NCBI GenBank assembly: GCA_963823275.1
Contig: CAWGKW010000002.1
Location: 992,001-1,056,000, forward strand
Length of the DNA: 64,000 bases
Source: RHKX01 sp963823275
Lineage (GTDB): Bacteria; Actinomycetota; Thermoleophilia; Solirubrobacterales; 70-9
Reading direction: 5' to 3'
Both the position numbers and the translations under genes were made by a program. Shown piece after piece: positions 34,714 to 42,844 of this stretch. Numbering within the stretch: the stretch's first letter is position 1; each line of letters starts with the position of its first letter. Below the pieces are notes generated by a model that did not search any database, was not told where the DNA came from, and worked only from the letters and a program-made list of their open reading frames with translations.

Positions 34714-36279
34714 GTGCCCGACTCGGTCAAGCCATCCATCATCTTCATCGGTTTCATGGGTGCCGGTAAGTCGGCCGCCGCGCGGGCGGCGGCGCACGCT
34801 CTCGGGACGGAGTACGTCGACACGGATCATCTGATCGCCGAGCAGATCCCGGGGGGATCGATCGCGGGCTTCTTCCGGGATCAGGGCGAGGCGCAGTTCC
34901 GGGAACTCGAGGAGCGGGTCGTGCTCGGCGCGCTTGAGCGCCCGAACGCAGTCATCGCACTCGGGGGCGGGGCGGTCGAGAGCGAGCGGGTCCGCACCGC
35001 CCTGGGCGCCCATGTGAGCACCTGGTGTCGGGTCGAGGAGGAGGTTGCCTGGGCGCGCTGTACCGGCACCGACCGCCCGCTCGCGCGCGACCGGGATGGG
35101 TTCCGCCGGCGCTACGGGGCCCGCCAACCGTTGTATGAGGCATGTGGCCGCGTCGTCCTGCCGTCCGGCGGCGAGCGGACGGGAGCCGCGGCGGCGCCGT
35201 GGCTCGACCTGCTCAGATCCGCGCCCGACGTCCGGATGTACTGGGCACGAACGTCATCGGGCGACTACCCCGCGCTGATCGGCCCCGGCTCGACGAAGTT
35301 GCTGGACCGCGTCGATCCGGCGCTGCGGCCGGGCGCGCGGCTGTTCGGCCTCGCCGACCGCGACGCGTATGCCGCGATCCCGGAGCTGCTGCCGTCCGTG
35401 GAGGGATCGGAGCCGATCGGCGTGCGGGGCGGGGAGGACGTGAAGAGCCTCGGAGCCGCGGAGGAGTTGCTGGCCGAGCTTGCGAGGGCGGGGGTTCGCC
35501 GCGAGGACGCGCTGCTGGCGTTCGGCGGCGGCGTCGCCGGGGATATCGTCGGCTTCTGCGCAGCCGTCTACCAGCGCGGAATCCCGGTGGTTCAGGTCCC
35601 GACCACACTGGTCGCCCAGGTCGACTCCGCCTACGGGGGAAAGACCGGCGTCGACCTCCCCGAGGGAAAGAACTACGTCGGCGCCTTTCACCAGCCAGCA
35701 GCCGTGCTGACCGATCCCGCGGCGCTTCGGACCCTGCCCGTGGCCGAACTCTCAGCCGGGTTCGCCGAGGTCGTGAAGACCGCACTGATCGTCGGCGGCC
35801 CGCTCTGGGAGCGGGTGCGGGGGCTCGAGCACCTCGATCCGAAGGCCGCCGGTTCATTCGTCTTCGATTGCGCCGCGGCGAAGCTCGACATCGTTGCCGC
35901 CGACGAACGCGAGTCCGGCCTGCGGGCCGTGCTCAACCTCGGTCACACGGTCGGTCATGGGATCGAGGCTGCCAGTGGATACACGCGTTACCGCCATGGG
36001 GAGGCGATCGCGATCGGTCTGATGGCGGCGCTGCGGCTCTCCGGAGCGGACGGGTTGCGCGCCGAGGTCGGGGATCTCCTGCTCCGAGCCGGCCTGCCGG
36101 TCGGCCTCGATTCGGCAATCGACGCCGATGCGGTTCTCGACGCGGTCGGAAGGGACAAGAAGCGGACCGCCGACGGCATCGGCTTCGTCCTGATCGAGGA
36201 GCCGGGGAGGGTTGAGTTCGGGCGCCCCGTCGATGCCGATAGCCTGCGCCGTGCCGTGGAGGAACTTCGAAGCAGTTGA
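34714..36279 (+). CDS. aroKB: Shikimate kinase / 3-dehydroquinate synthase fusion
   Basis: A 521-residue bifunctional enzyme. Residues 8-165 are AroK: Walker A FMGAGKSAAA, the D-x-D pair in VDTDHLI, GGGAVES and RPLARD. Residues 175-521 are AroB: GGEDVKSLG, FGGGVAGDIVGFCAAVYQRG, PTTLVAQVDSAYGGKTGVDLPEGKN, and the zinc site Glu-His-His across FAEVVK, LNLGHTVGHGIE and YRHGEA. AroB makes dehydroquinate and AroK phosphorylates shikimate, so the two steps are not consecutive. GTG at 34714 follows a CATACT-like box. Stop overlaps aroQ. Confidence 0.95.
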   Translation: MPDSVKPSIIFIGFMGAGKSAAARAAAHALGTEYVDTDHLIAEQIPGGSIAGFFRDQGEAQFRELEERVVLGALERPNAVIALGGGAVESERVRTALGAHVSTWCRVEEEVAWARCTGTDRPLARDRDGFRRRYGARQPLYEACGRVVLPSGGERTGAAAAPWLDLLRSAPDVRMYWARTSSGDYPALIGPGSTKLLDRVDPALRPGARLFGLADRDAYAAIPELLPSVEGSEPIGVRGGEDVKSLGAAEELLAELARAGVRREDALLAFGGGVAGDIVGFCAAVYQRGIPVVQVPTTLVAQVDSAYGGKTGVDLPEGKNYVGAFHQPAAVLTDPAALRTLPVAELSAGFAEVVKTALIVGGPLWERVRGLEHLDPKAAGSFVFDCAAAKLDIVAADERESGLRAVLNLGHTVGHGIEAASGYTRYRHGEAIAIGLMAALRLSGADGLRAEVGDLLLRAGLPVGLDSAIDADAVLDAVGRDKKRTADGIGFVLIEEPGRVEFGRPVDADSLRRAVEELRSS

Positions 36280-36725
36280 GTGGCGCGCACAACAGGGTGG
36301 CCGTCATGCACGGCGTCAACCTCGACACGCTCGGCCGCCGCGATCCTGCGATCTACGGCACCGAAACGCTCGGCGAGCTCGAGTACCGGATCCACGAGTT
36401 CGGGCGTGAGCTCGGACTGGCGATCTCCTTCTTCCAGACCAATCACGAGGGCGAGTTCTGCGAGTACCTGCACCGCCTCCCCGACACCGCCGATGCGGCG
36501 CTGATCAACGCCGGCGCCTGGTCGCACTACTCGTGGGCGATTCGCGATGCCCTCGAGGTCGCCGGCAAGCCCGCCGTCGAGGTGCACATCAGCGACGTCG
36601 AGGGTCGTGAGGATTGGCGCTCGGTCTCGGTCTTCGACGGGATCGTCGCGGCGAAGATCTCCGGCAAGGGGCTCGACGGGTACCGCGAGGGGCTCGAGGT
36701 GCTCGTTCGCGAGCTCGGGCTTTGA
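36276..36725 (+). CDS. aroQ: Type II 3-dehydroquinate dehydratase
   Basis: A 149-residue dodecamer-forming enzyme that dehydrates 3-dehydroquinate. HGVNLDTLGRRDPAIYGTETL carries the N-x-N substrate motif in altered form (VNLD for PNLN) and the catalytic Tyr. FFQTNHEGEFCEYLH, INAGAWSHYSWAIRDAL and VEVHISDVEGREDWR (with the catalytic His) follow in order. Thr in the usual AYTHTS is replaced (SHYSWA). TTG at 36276 overlaps the aroKB stop; GTG 36297 or ATG 36306 are alternatives. The stop overlaps pepP. Confidence 0.88.
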   Translation: MSGAHNRVAVMHGVNLDTLGRRDPAIYGTETLGELEYRIHEFGRELGLAISFFQTNHEGEFCEYLHRLPDTADAALINAGAWSHYSWAIRDALEVAGKPAVEVHISDVEGREDWRSVSVFDGIVAAKISGKGLDGYREGLEVLVRELGL

Positions 36726-37813
36726 GCGCTGCGCCGGAGTCGCGGGCCGACAGGTTGACCGACGCGGCGGTCGCGGCCGGCCTGGACGCCGTGGTCGTCG
36801 GCGACCTCGTCCGGCCCGGCGACTCCAGCCGCGACGGGATGGCCGACGTCACCTGGCTGACCGGCTTCCGAGGGTCCAGCGGCGTCGCGATCGTCGGGGC
36901 CGACGCTCGATCGTTCGTCACTGACTCCCGCTACACGACAACCGCCGCCGACTCGATCCCGGCGTCGTTCGAGATCGTCGACGCAACCGCCGAGATGCTG
37001 CCCGCGATCGCCGCGCTGCTCGGAGGCCGGGTCGGGATCGACCAGTCCAAGGTGAGCGTCAGGTCCCATGCCAAGCTGATTGAGCTGCTCGGAGCGGACG
37101 TCGAGCTGGTCGGCGTCGACGACCTGCTGGCCGACCTCCGTCGCGTCAAGGACGAGGCCGAGATCGAGCTGATCGCCGAGGCGTCGCGCATCACCGACGC
37201 GGTCTACGCGTTCATCGAGGAGCGGGGATTGGTGGGCCGGACCGAGCGCGAGATCGCCCTCGCGGCCGAGGCGAGGATGCGGGAGCTCGGTGCCGAGGAT
37301 CCGGCCTTCCACTCGATCGTGGCCGCCGGCGAGAACGGGGCTCTGCCGCACGCGGTTCCCGGTGGCCGCAGGATCGAGGCCGGGGAGTACGTGGTCGTCG
37401 ACATGGGTGCCATATTCGGCGGCTATTGCTCCGATTGCACCCGAACCCTGGTCGAGGGCGACCCCGACCCCGTCCAGCGGCAGGCCTACGAGCTGGTCCT
37501 CGCCGCACAGCTGGCCGGGCTCGAGTCGATCCGGGAGGGCGCCCAGGGTCGCGCCGTCGATGCGGTGGCTCGCGCCGTGATCACCGACGGCGGCTACGGC
37601 GATCGCTTCGGCCACGGGCTCGGGCACGGCGTCGGGATCGAGGTCCACGAGGCGCCTCGCCTCTCAAAGCGCTCCGAGGACACGTTGATGGCAGGCGATG
37701 TGGTGACCGTCGAGCCCGGTGTCTACGTGCCCGGTGAGTTCGGGATCAGGATCGAGGATCTGGTCGTGGTGACGGCGGACGGCGCCAGGAACCTCAGCCA
37801 CCACCCGAAGTAG
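36722..37813 (+). CDS. pepP: Xaa-Pro aminopeptidase / M24 dipeptidase
   Basis: A 363-residue pita-bread metallopeptidase that removes residues preceding proline. The five metal ligands are visible: two Asp in VVDMGAIFGGYCSDCTRT, His in HGLGHGVGIEVHE, and Glu in TVEPGVY and IRIEDLVVV. The N-terminal creatinase-like domain covers about residues 1-120. TTG at 36722 overlaps the aroQ stop by 4 nt and gives the natural length. In other actinobacteria this gene is followed directly by efp; here three unrelated genes intervene. Confidence 0.88.
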   Translation: MSAAPESRADRLTDAAVAAGLDAVVVGDLVRPGDSSRDGMADVTWLTGFRGSSGVAIVGADARSFVTDSRYTTTAADSIPASFEIVDATAEMLPAIAALLGGRVGIDQSKVSVRSHAKLIELLGADVELVGVDDLLADLRRVKDEAEIELIAEASRITDAVYAFIEERGLVGRTEREIALAAEARMRELGAEDPAFHSIVAAGENGALPHAVPGGRRIEAGEYVVVDMGAIFGGYCSDCTRTLVEGDPDPVQRQAYELVLAAQLAGLESIREGAQGRAVDAVARAVITDGGYGDRFGHGLGHGVGIEVHEAPRLSKRSEDTLMAGDVVTVEPGVYVPGEFGIRIEDLVVVTADGARNLSHHPK

Positions 37814-37826
37814 ACGGCGAGCGGAC

Positions 37827-39068
37827 TCAGGAGCGTCGTGCCCTGACCTGGTAGATCGAGGTGAATCCGCTCTCGAAGCCGTTTCGGGCGGCGCGCAGAT
37901 AGAGGCGCCAGACCCGGACGCGCTCGGGCCCCGCCAGCCGGACCGCCTCCTCGAGGTTGTCATCGAGGCGCCGCGCCCAGTGCCGCAGGGTCTCGGCGTA
38001 GTCCTCGGCGAAGCCCTCCACGTGCTCGGTGACGAACCCGGCCCGCTCCAGGGCCAGCTCCACCCGGGAGAGGTGCACCGGGTCAGCGTCGGGAAAGACG
38101 TATCGCTCCGAGAAGGGTCCCGCTGCCGGGTCGCTGTGGCGGAGGCGAGCGATCCCGTGGTTGAGCAGTCGCCCGCCGGTGGGCAGCAGCTCTGCCAGCC
38201 GCTCGGCGTAGAGATCGATCCTCTCGACGCCGACGTGCTCGACCATGCCGATGCTCGCGATCGCATCGAATCGTTCACCGACCAGGTCGCGGTAATCCAT
38301 GACCCGGATCTCGACCCTGTCATCGACCCCCGCAGCCTCGGCCCGCTCGCGAGCCACCCTCGCCTGCGGCTCCGAGAGCGTGATCCCGACGACCTCGACG
38401 CCGTGGTGGACGGCCGCGTGGGTGGCGAAGCTGCCCCACCCACAGCCGATGTCGAGAACGCGTATACGGTCCCCGCGCCCATCGGCGGCCGCAACCAAGC
38501 CTGAATCGCCAAGGCCGAGCTTCGCGCAGACGAGTTCGAGCTTCTGCTCCTGCGCCTCCTCGAGCGAGGACGCACCGCGCGAGAACAACGCGCAGCTGTA
38601 GGTCATCGACTGGTCGAGGAAGAGGGAGAAGAACCGTGGCGGTAGGTCGTAATGGTGGCGCACCGCGCGCGCGTCGCGGTCCCTGGAGCGGCGGGTACCA
38701 CGGGGCTGCAGCTCGGCCTCGGGCGAAGCCGGCGGGAGGGTCAGGCCATTGGCGGCGAGCGCCGCGGCGATGAGCCTCAGCTTGGCCTCGCTCTTGAGAG
38801 CCGGCGGCCTCCATTCCTCCAGAAGGTCGATGACCTCGTCGATGTCATCGACCTCGAGGTCGCCGGCTACGTAGGCACGGCCGATGCCGAGCTGTCCGGG
38901 GGCGCGGAGCGCCTGAGCGATCGCGCGAGGCGAGCGCACGCGGAAGGTCGGCCCCGTGCCGTCGGTTGAGCCGACGCGGCTCCCGTCCCAGAACTCCACC
39001 GCGAAGGGGCGATGCGGCAGGGCCGTCGCCAGTGCCCTTCGAAGGGGTGAGGTTGATGCGATTCGCAC
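37827..39068 (-). CDS. Cyclopropane-fatty-acid synthase family methyltransferase
   Basis: A 413-residue SAM-dependent enzyme that adds a methylene or methyl group to unsaturated acyl chains of membrane lipids. An N-terminal lipid-binding part (FRVRSPRAIAQALRAPGQLGIGRAYVAGDLEV) precedes the methyltransferase core: HYDLPPRFFSLFLDQSMTYSCALF, the SAM loop VLDIGCGWGSFATHA and GITLSEPQ, then SIGMVEHVG. GTG at 39068 is chosen because TAGGAT lies 7 nt upstream on the minus strand; the open frame extends further. It is divergent from the SDR gene and convergent with pepP. Confidence 0.9.
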   Translation of the reverse strand: MRIASTSPLRRALATALPHRPFAVEFWDGSRVGSTDGTGPTFRVRSPRAIAQALRAPGQLGIGRAYVAGDLEVDDIDEVIDLLEEWRPPALKSEAKLRLIAAALAANGLTLPPASPEAELQPRGTRRSRDRDARAVRHHYDLPPRFFSLFLDQSMTYSCALFSRGASSLEEAQEQKLELVCAKLGLGDSGLVAAADGRGDRIRVLDIGCGWGSFATHAAVHHGVEVVGITLSEPQARVARERAEAAGVDDRVEIRVMDYRDLVGERFDAIASIGMVEHVGVERIDLYAERLAELLPTGGRLLNHGIARLRHSDPAAGPFSERYVFPDADPVHLSRVELALERAGFVTEHVEGFAEDYAETLRHWARRLDDNLEEAVRLAGPERVRVWRLYLRAARNGFESGFTSIYQVRARRS

Positions 39069-39075
39069 ACGGGTG

Positions 39076-39081
39076 ATCCTA
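39076..39081 (-). promoter_or_regulatory. -10 box (TAGGAT) of the CFA synthase gene
   Basis: On the minus strand TAGGAT ends 7 nt before the GTG start at 39068. Together with the plus-strand box at 39127 it forms a compact divergent promoter region of 70 nt. Confidence 0.5.
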
Positions 39082-39126
39082 CGCGGGCGATCCCATCGCG
39101 GGATCGCGATGGGCTGCCACACCGGA

Positions 39127-39132
39127 TAGGTT
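39127..39132 (+). promoter_or_regulatory. -10 box (TAGGTT) of the SDR gene
   Basis: TAGGTT ends 6 nt before ATG 39139. It faces away from the CFA synthase promoter. Confidence 0.5.
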
Positions 39133-39138
39133 CCCGCA

Positions 39139-39996
39139 ATGACTGAATCCCGCAGCCTCCAAGGTAAGACCATGCTGATCAGCGGCGGCAGCCGCGGCAT
39201 CGGCCTCGCGATTGCGCTTCGCGCCGCTCGCGACGGCGCGAACGTGGCCCTGATCGCGAAGACCGATCAACCTCACCCGAAGCTGGAGGGAACGATTCAC
39301 ACCGCCGCGGCCGAGATCGAGGCTGCCGGCGGTTCGGCGCTCCCGATCCTGGGCGACATCCGTGACGAGGGTCGCGTCGCCGAGGCCGTGGACGAGACGG
39401 TCGATCGGTTCGGCGGGATCGACATCTGCGTCAACAACGCGAGCGCGATCAACCTCGTCGGCACCGAGCAACTGGACATGAAGCGCTACGACCTGATGCA
39501 GGACATCAACACCAGGGGCACGTTCGTCGTCTCCAAGACCTGCATCCCGCACCTGAAGCGCTCCGAGAACCCGCATGTGTTGACGCTGTCGCCGCCACTC
39601 AGCCTCGATCCCCGTTGGGCGAAGGACCACGTCGGCTACACGATCGCCAAGTACGGAATGAGCCTCTGCACGCTCGGTATGGCCGAGGAGTTCCGCCCCG
39701 ACGGGATCGCCTTCAACTCGCTCTGGCCCCGGACCATGGTCGCGACCGCGGCCGTTCAGAACCTGCTCGGGGGCGATGCCGCCATGGCCCGTTCGCGAAC
39801 GCCCGAGATCATGTCCGACTCAGCTCACGCGGTTCTCACCCGTTCGAGCCGGGAATGCACCGGGAACTTCTTCCTCGCCGAGGACGTCCTGGTCGAAGAG
39901 GGCGTGACCGACTTCGACGCCTACGCAGCGGCCCCCGGCGCCGTGCCCGCCGTCGATCTCTACGTGGACGAGATCAACCCCCCCGGAATAGGCTGA
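39139..39996 (+). CDS. Short-chain dehydrogenase, HSDL2-like
   Basis: A 285-residue Rossmann-fold oxidoreductase. ISGGSRGIGLAIALRAARDGANV is the cofactor loop, CVNNASAINL the NNAG-equivalent, and YTIAKYGM holds the catalytic Tyr and Lys. The catalytic Ser position reads LSPPLSLDPRW, as in the hydroxysteroid dehydrogenase-like 2 group. That group acts on fatty or steroid-like substrates, which fits the neighbouring lipid methyltransferase, though a shared pathway is inference. It sits 25 nt before the MFS gene. Confidence 0.85.
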   Translation: MTESRSLQGKTMLISGGSRGIGLAIALRAARDGANVALIAKTDQPHPKLEGTIHTAAAEIEAAGGSALPILGDIRDEGRVAEAVDETVDRFGGIDICVNNASAINLVGTEQLDMKRYDLMQDINTRGTFVVSKTCIPHLKRSENPHVLTLSPPLSLDPRWAKDHVGYTIAKYGMSLCTLGMAEEFRPDGIAFNSLWPRTMVATAAVQNLLGGDAAMARSRTPEIMSDSAHAVLTRSSRECTGNFFLAEDVLVEEGVTDFDAYAAAPGAVPAVDLYVDEINPPGIG

Positions 39997-40021
39997 CGTC
40001 CCCGTCAGTCGCGGGTAGCCG

Positions 40022-41620
40022 ATGTCGGAGACGACCAAGACAGGCCCGGTGACGAAGCCCGCGCGCGCTGGGGCGGTGCTCGGCGTCCTGATCCTCGTCG
40101 CCGCGGTCGCCAACCTGAACCTCTCGGTGGCGAACGTGGCCCTGCCCGATATCGGCAAGGCCTTCGACGCTAGCCAGACTGAGCTGAACCTCGTTGCCGT
40201 GGGCTACTCGCTGGGGCTGGCGACCTCGGTCCTCTACCTCGGGGCGCTCGGAGACCGCCACGGCCGCAAGCTCATGGTCGTGCTCGGGATGTCGCTGACG
40301 ATCCCGGCATCGCTCCTGGCAGGGTTTGCGCCCTCTGTGGAGGTCCTGTTCGTCGCCCGTCTGCTCGGCGGCCTCGCCGCCGGCATGGCGTTCCCGACGA
40401 CCCTCGCGTTGATCACCGCCCTCTGGTCGGGCCCCGACCGGACCAAGGCGATCGCACTCTGGTCGGCGATCGGCGGGGCCATCGCCGCCCTCGGTCCGAT
40501 GATTGCGGGAGCGCTCCTGGAGAGCTTCGACTGGGGTTCGGTGTTCCTCGTCACGCTGCCCCTGGCGCTGATCGCCCTGCTTGCGGCGATCCGCCTGATC
40601 CCATCCCACGTCCACGAGACGACGGAGCCCGTCGACAACCTCGGCGGCATGCTCTCGATCCTGATGATCGCCGCCCTCGTTCTGGGGATCAACTTCGCCG
40701 CGGTGCCGGGTGCGGGCGCCGTGGTGATCGGCCTCTTCGCCGTCGCCGCGGCCGCCGTGATCGGATTCGTGATCCGCCAGCGGCGGGTCGAGGTGCCGCT
40801 CTATGACCTCGAAGTTGCCGCGCGGCCGACCTTCTGGGTCGCCGGCTTCGCTGGAGTGATCGTCTTCGGCTCGCTGATGGCTGCCGCGTTCATCGGTCAG
40901 CAATACCTGCAGAACGTGCTCGACTACTCGACCTTCGACGCGGGCGCCTCGATCCTGCCGGCGGCCGTGCTGATGGTCGTGATCGCTCCCCGCTCGGCCG
41001 TCCTCGTCGAGACGAAGGGGGCCAGGTTCACGCTCCTGCTCGGGTACGTGTTCATCCTGCTCGCCTTCCTGACGATGCTGCTGCTGTGGGGGAAATCCAG
41101 CCCCTATTGGCAGGTTGGGCTGGCGTACGCGTTCATCGGCATCGGGATCGGCTTCGCCGGTACCCCCGCTTCACACTCGCTGACCGGGTCGGTCCCACGC
41201 AGCCGCGCCGGCATGGCGTCGGCGACCGCCGACCTGCAGCGCGATCTCGGCGGCGCGATCATGCAGTCGATCCTCGGGGCCGTACTGACCGCGGGCTATG
41301 CGGCGGCGGTATCGAGCGAGATCGCAGCCTCGCCCCAGTCCAGCAAGGTCTCCAACGCGGTCGAGAGCGAGCTGCAGAAGTCGTTTTCGAGTGCCGCAGA
41401 CACCGCCGCGCAGTACCCCCAATACAAGGACCAGATCATCGCCGGGGCCCGGGATGCGTTCCTACAGGGGGATCACTGGGCCTACATCGCCGGGATCGTC
41501 GCGGTCCTGATCGGCGCCTTCGTCGTCTTCCGATTCTTCCCGAAGCGGGAGCGGGAGCAGGAGCTGCTGGCCGGTTACGCCTCCGATGACGTCGGCAACG
41601 CCGAGCCGAGCACTGGCTGA
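40022..41620 (+). CDS. MFS transporter, DHA2 (14-helix) drug/H+ antiporter type
   Basis: A 532-residue protein with about 14 hydrophobic helices. LNLSVANVALPDIGKAFDAS is the DHA2 start, and YLGALGDRHGRKLMVVLGM is the MFS loop 2-3 motif. FVARLLGGLAAGMAFPTTLALI and LWSAIGGAIAALGPMIAGALLE cover the antiporter motif region. A soluble segment (about 425-480) lies before the last helix. Members export drugs, dyes or lipids. Being downstream of CFA synthase and SDR genes it might export a modified lipid, but no evidence fixes this. Confidence 0.86.
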   Translation: MSETTKTGPVTKPARAGAVLGVLILVAAVANLNLSVANVALPDIGKAFDASQTELNLVAVGYSLGLATSVLYLGALGDRHGRKLMVVLGMSLTIPASLLAGFAPSVEVLFVARLLGGLAAGMAFPTTLALITALWSGPDRTKAIALWSAIGGAIAALGPMIAGALLESFDWGSVFLVTLPLALIALLAAIRLIPSHVHETTEPVDNLGGMLSILMIAALVLGINFAAVPGAGAVVIGLFAVAAAAVIGFVIRQRRVEVPLYDLEVAARPTFWVAGFAGVIVFGSLMAAAFIGQQYLQNVLDYSTFDAGASILPAAVLMVVIAPRSAVLVETKGARFTLLLGYVFILLAFLTMLLLWGKSSPYWQVGLAYAFIGIGIGFAGTPASHSLTGSVPRSRAGMASATADLQRDLGGAIMQSILGAVLTAGYAAAVSSEIAASPQSSKVSNAVESELQKSFSSAADTAAQYPQYKDQIIAGARDAFLQGDHWAYIAGIVAVLIGAFVVFRFFPKREREQELLAGYASDDVGNAEPSTG

Positions 41621-41645
41621 AGCCGCCCGCTGGGGCGCTCCCGTG

Positions 41646-41651
41646 TACCTT
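41646..41651 (+). promoter_or_regulatory. -10 box (TACCTT) of efp
   Basis: TACCTT ends 7 nt before the GTG start at 41659, so efp has its own leaderless start after the inserted block. Confidence 0.5.
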
Positions 41652-41658
41652 CCCGCTC

Positions 41659-42219
41659 GTGATCAGCACCGCGCAATTCAAGAACGGCTCGCATATCGAG
41701 GTCGACGGCAAGGTCTTCCGGATCATGGAGTTCCAGCACGTCAAGCCCGGCAAGGGCGGAGCGTTCGTCCGGACCAAGCTGCGGCGCCAGGAGGACGGCT
41801 CGGTGATCGACAAGACGTTCCGGGCGGGGGAGAAGTTCCGGCCGGTCAGGACCGAGACGCGTCGCATGCAATACCTCTACGACTCCGGTGACGCTCAGGT
41901 CTTCATGGACAACCAGAACTACGACCAGATCGAGCTCCCGAACGACCTCGACCCCGACTCGATGCGCTGGGTGAGGCCGAACGACGAGGTCGAGGTCCTC
42001 TTCGTCGACGAGCGGCCCTCGGGAGTGCAGATCCCGAGCGCGGTCGATCTTGAAATAACCGAGACCCAGCCGGGGCTCAAGGGCGACACGGTCTCCGGCG
42101 GAGGCTCGAAGCCGGCGACGCTCGAAACGGGCGTGTCGATCGAGGTTCCCCTCTTCATCGAAGAGGGCGAGCGGGTCCGCGTGGACACCCGTAGCGGCGA
42201 GTACGTCTCCCGCGCCTGA
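41659..42219 (+). CDS. efp: Translation elongation factor P
   Basis: A 186-residue factor that rescues ribosomes stalled at proline runs. The domain I tip reads VKPGKGGAFVRTK, with the functional Lys in the PGKGGAF loop. Domain III ends SIEVPLFIEEGERVRVDTRSGEYVSRA, the usual EF-P end. No EpmA, EarP or YmfI modification gene is seen here, and the plain PGKGGAF loop matches actinobacterial EF-P, which is reported to work unmodified. nusB follows 36 nt downstream with its own promoter. Confidence 0.96.
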   Translation: MISTAQFKNGSHIEVDGKVFRIMEFQHVKPGKGGAFVRTKLRRQEDGSVIDKTFRAGEKFRPVRTETRRMQYLYDSGDAQVFMDNQNYDQIELPNDLDPDSMRWVRPNDEVEVLFVDERPSGVQIPSAVDLEITETQPGLKGDTVSGGGSKPATLETGVSIEVPLFIEEGERVRVDTRSGEYVSRA

Positions 42220-42242
42220 GTATGAGCGGCCACCGGGCCGCG

Positions 42243-42248
42243 TAACCT
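42243..42248 (+). promoter_or_regulatory. -10 box (TAACCT) of nusB
   Basis: TAACCT ends 7 nt before the GTG at 42256, the standard leaderless spacing in this window. Confidence 0.5.
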
Positions 42249-42255
42249 CTCGGGC

Positions 42256-42651
42256 GTGCGCCGATCAGATCAACGCCGCAACGCCGCCTTCGCGCTCTAT
42301 CAACGTGACGTCACGGGGCGCCGGCTCGAGGATCTGCTGGCGGAGGCGAAGCCGTTCACGCGCGAGCTTGCCGAGGGAGCTGATGCTCACCTGGCTGAGA
42401 TCGACGCCGAGATCTCCGCCAACGCCCACGGGTGGACGATCCAGCGGATCGCGCCGCTGGAGCGTGGGATCATGAGGATCGCGCTGTTCGAGATTCACCA
42501 TCGGGAGGAGATTCCGGTCGCCGTCTCGATCGACGAGGCCGTCTCGATCACCCGCCGCTACTGCGGGACCGAGGCGCCGGGATTCGTCAACGGGGTGCTC
42601 TCGGCCGTGGCGAGGAGCGTCGGCGCGGAGGAGGCGCATGAGCCCGCCTGA
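42256..42651 (+). CDS. nusB: Transcription antitermination factor NusB
   Basis: A 131-residue all-helical protein that binds boxA RNA with NusE and supports rRNA transcription. It starts RRSDQRRNAAFALYQRDVTG and shows WTIQRIAPLERGIMRIALFEI and IPVAVSIDEAVSITRRYCGTEAPGFVNGVL, the typical C-terminal signature. Length is normal. The next gene starts 14 nt inside its 3' end, suggesting translational coupling. Confidence 0.94.
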   Translation: MRRSDQRRNAAFALYQRDVTGRRLEDLLAEAKPFTRELAEGADAHLAEIDAEISANAHGWTIQRIAPLERGIMRIALFEIHHREEIPVAVSIDEAVSITRRYCGTEAPGFVNGVLSAVARSVGAEEAHEPA

Positions 42652-42841
42652 CGGCATCTCCGACCTCAATGGGGCGGCCGAGCGGCTCGGGCGGATCGCG
42701 ACGGAGCTCGCCGACCCCGAGACGACCGACGCCGTCGCGGTGACGCTTGCCCAAGAGGCCGCGAAGATCGCCGCCGACGCCGGCGCGGTCGCCGCTGAGG
42801 CCGCTCGAGCCGCGGCCGAGCGGGGCCTCGAGAACTCCTGA
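42638..42841 (+). CDS. xseB: Short coiled protein, probably exonuclease VII small subunit
   Basis: A 67-residue protein overlapping nusB by 14 nt. It is nearly all helix: LNGAAERLGRIATELADPET, then VAVTLAQEAAKIAADAGAV and an Ala-rich tail. The two-helix layout and the A-x-x-L-x-x-I-x-x-x-L pattern resemble XseB, and xseB commonly lies before a prenyl synthase gene as here. xseA is not adjacent. The match is by pattern and position, so another small helical protein cannot be excluded. Confidence 0.55.
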   Translation: MSPPDGISDLNGAAERLGRIATELADPETTDAVAVTLAQEAAKIAADAGAVAAEAARAAAERGLENS

Positions 42842-42844
42842 CCC

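Noticed and set aside
39974..40903. 309-residue open frame on the minus strand opposite the MFS gene
   Set aside because: Highly charged antisense sequence; the plus strand encodes a clear DHA2 transporter.
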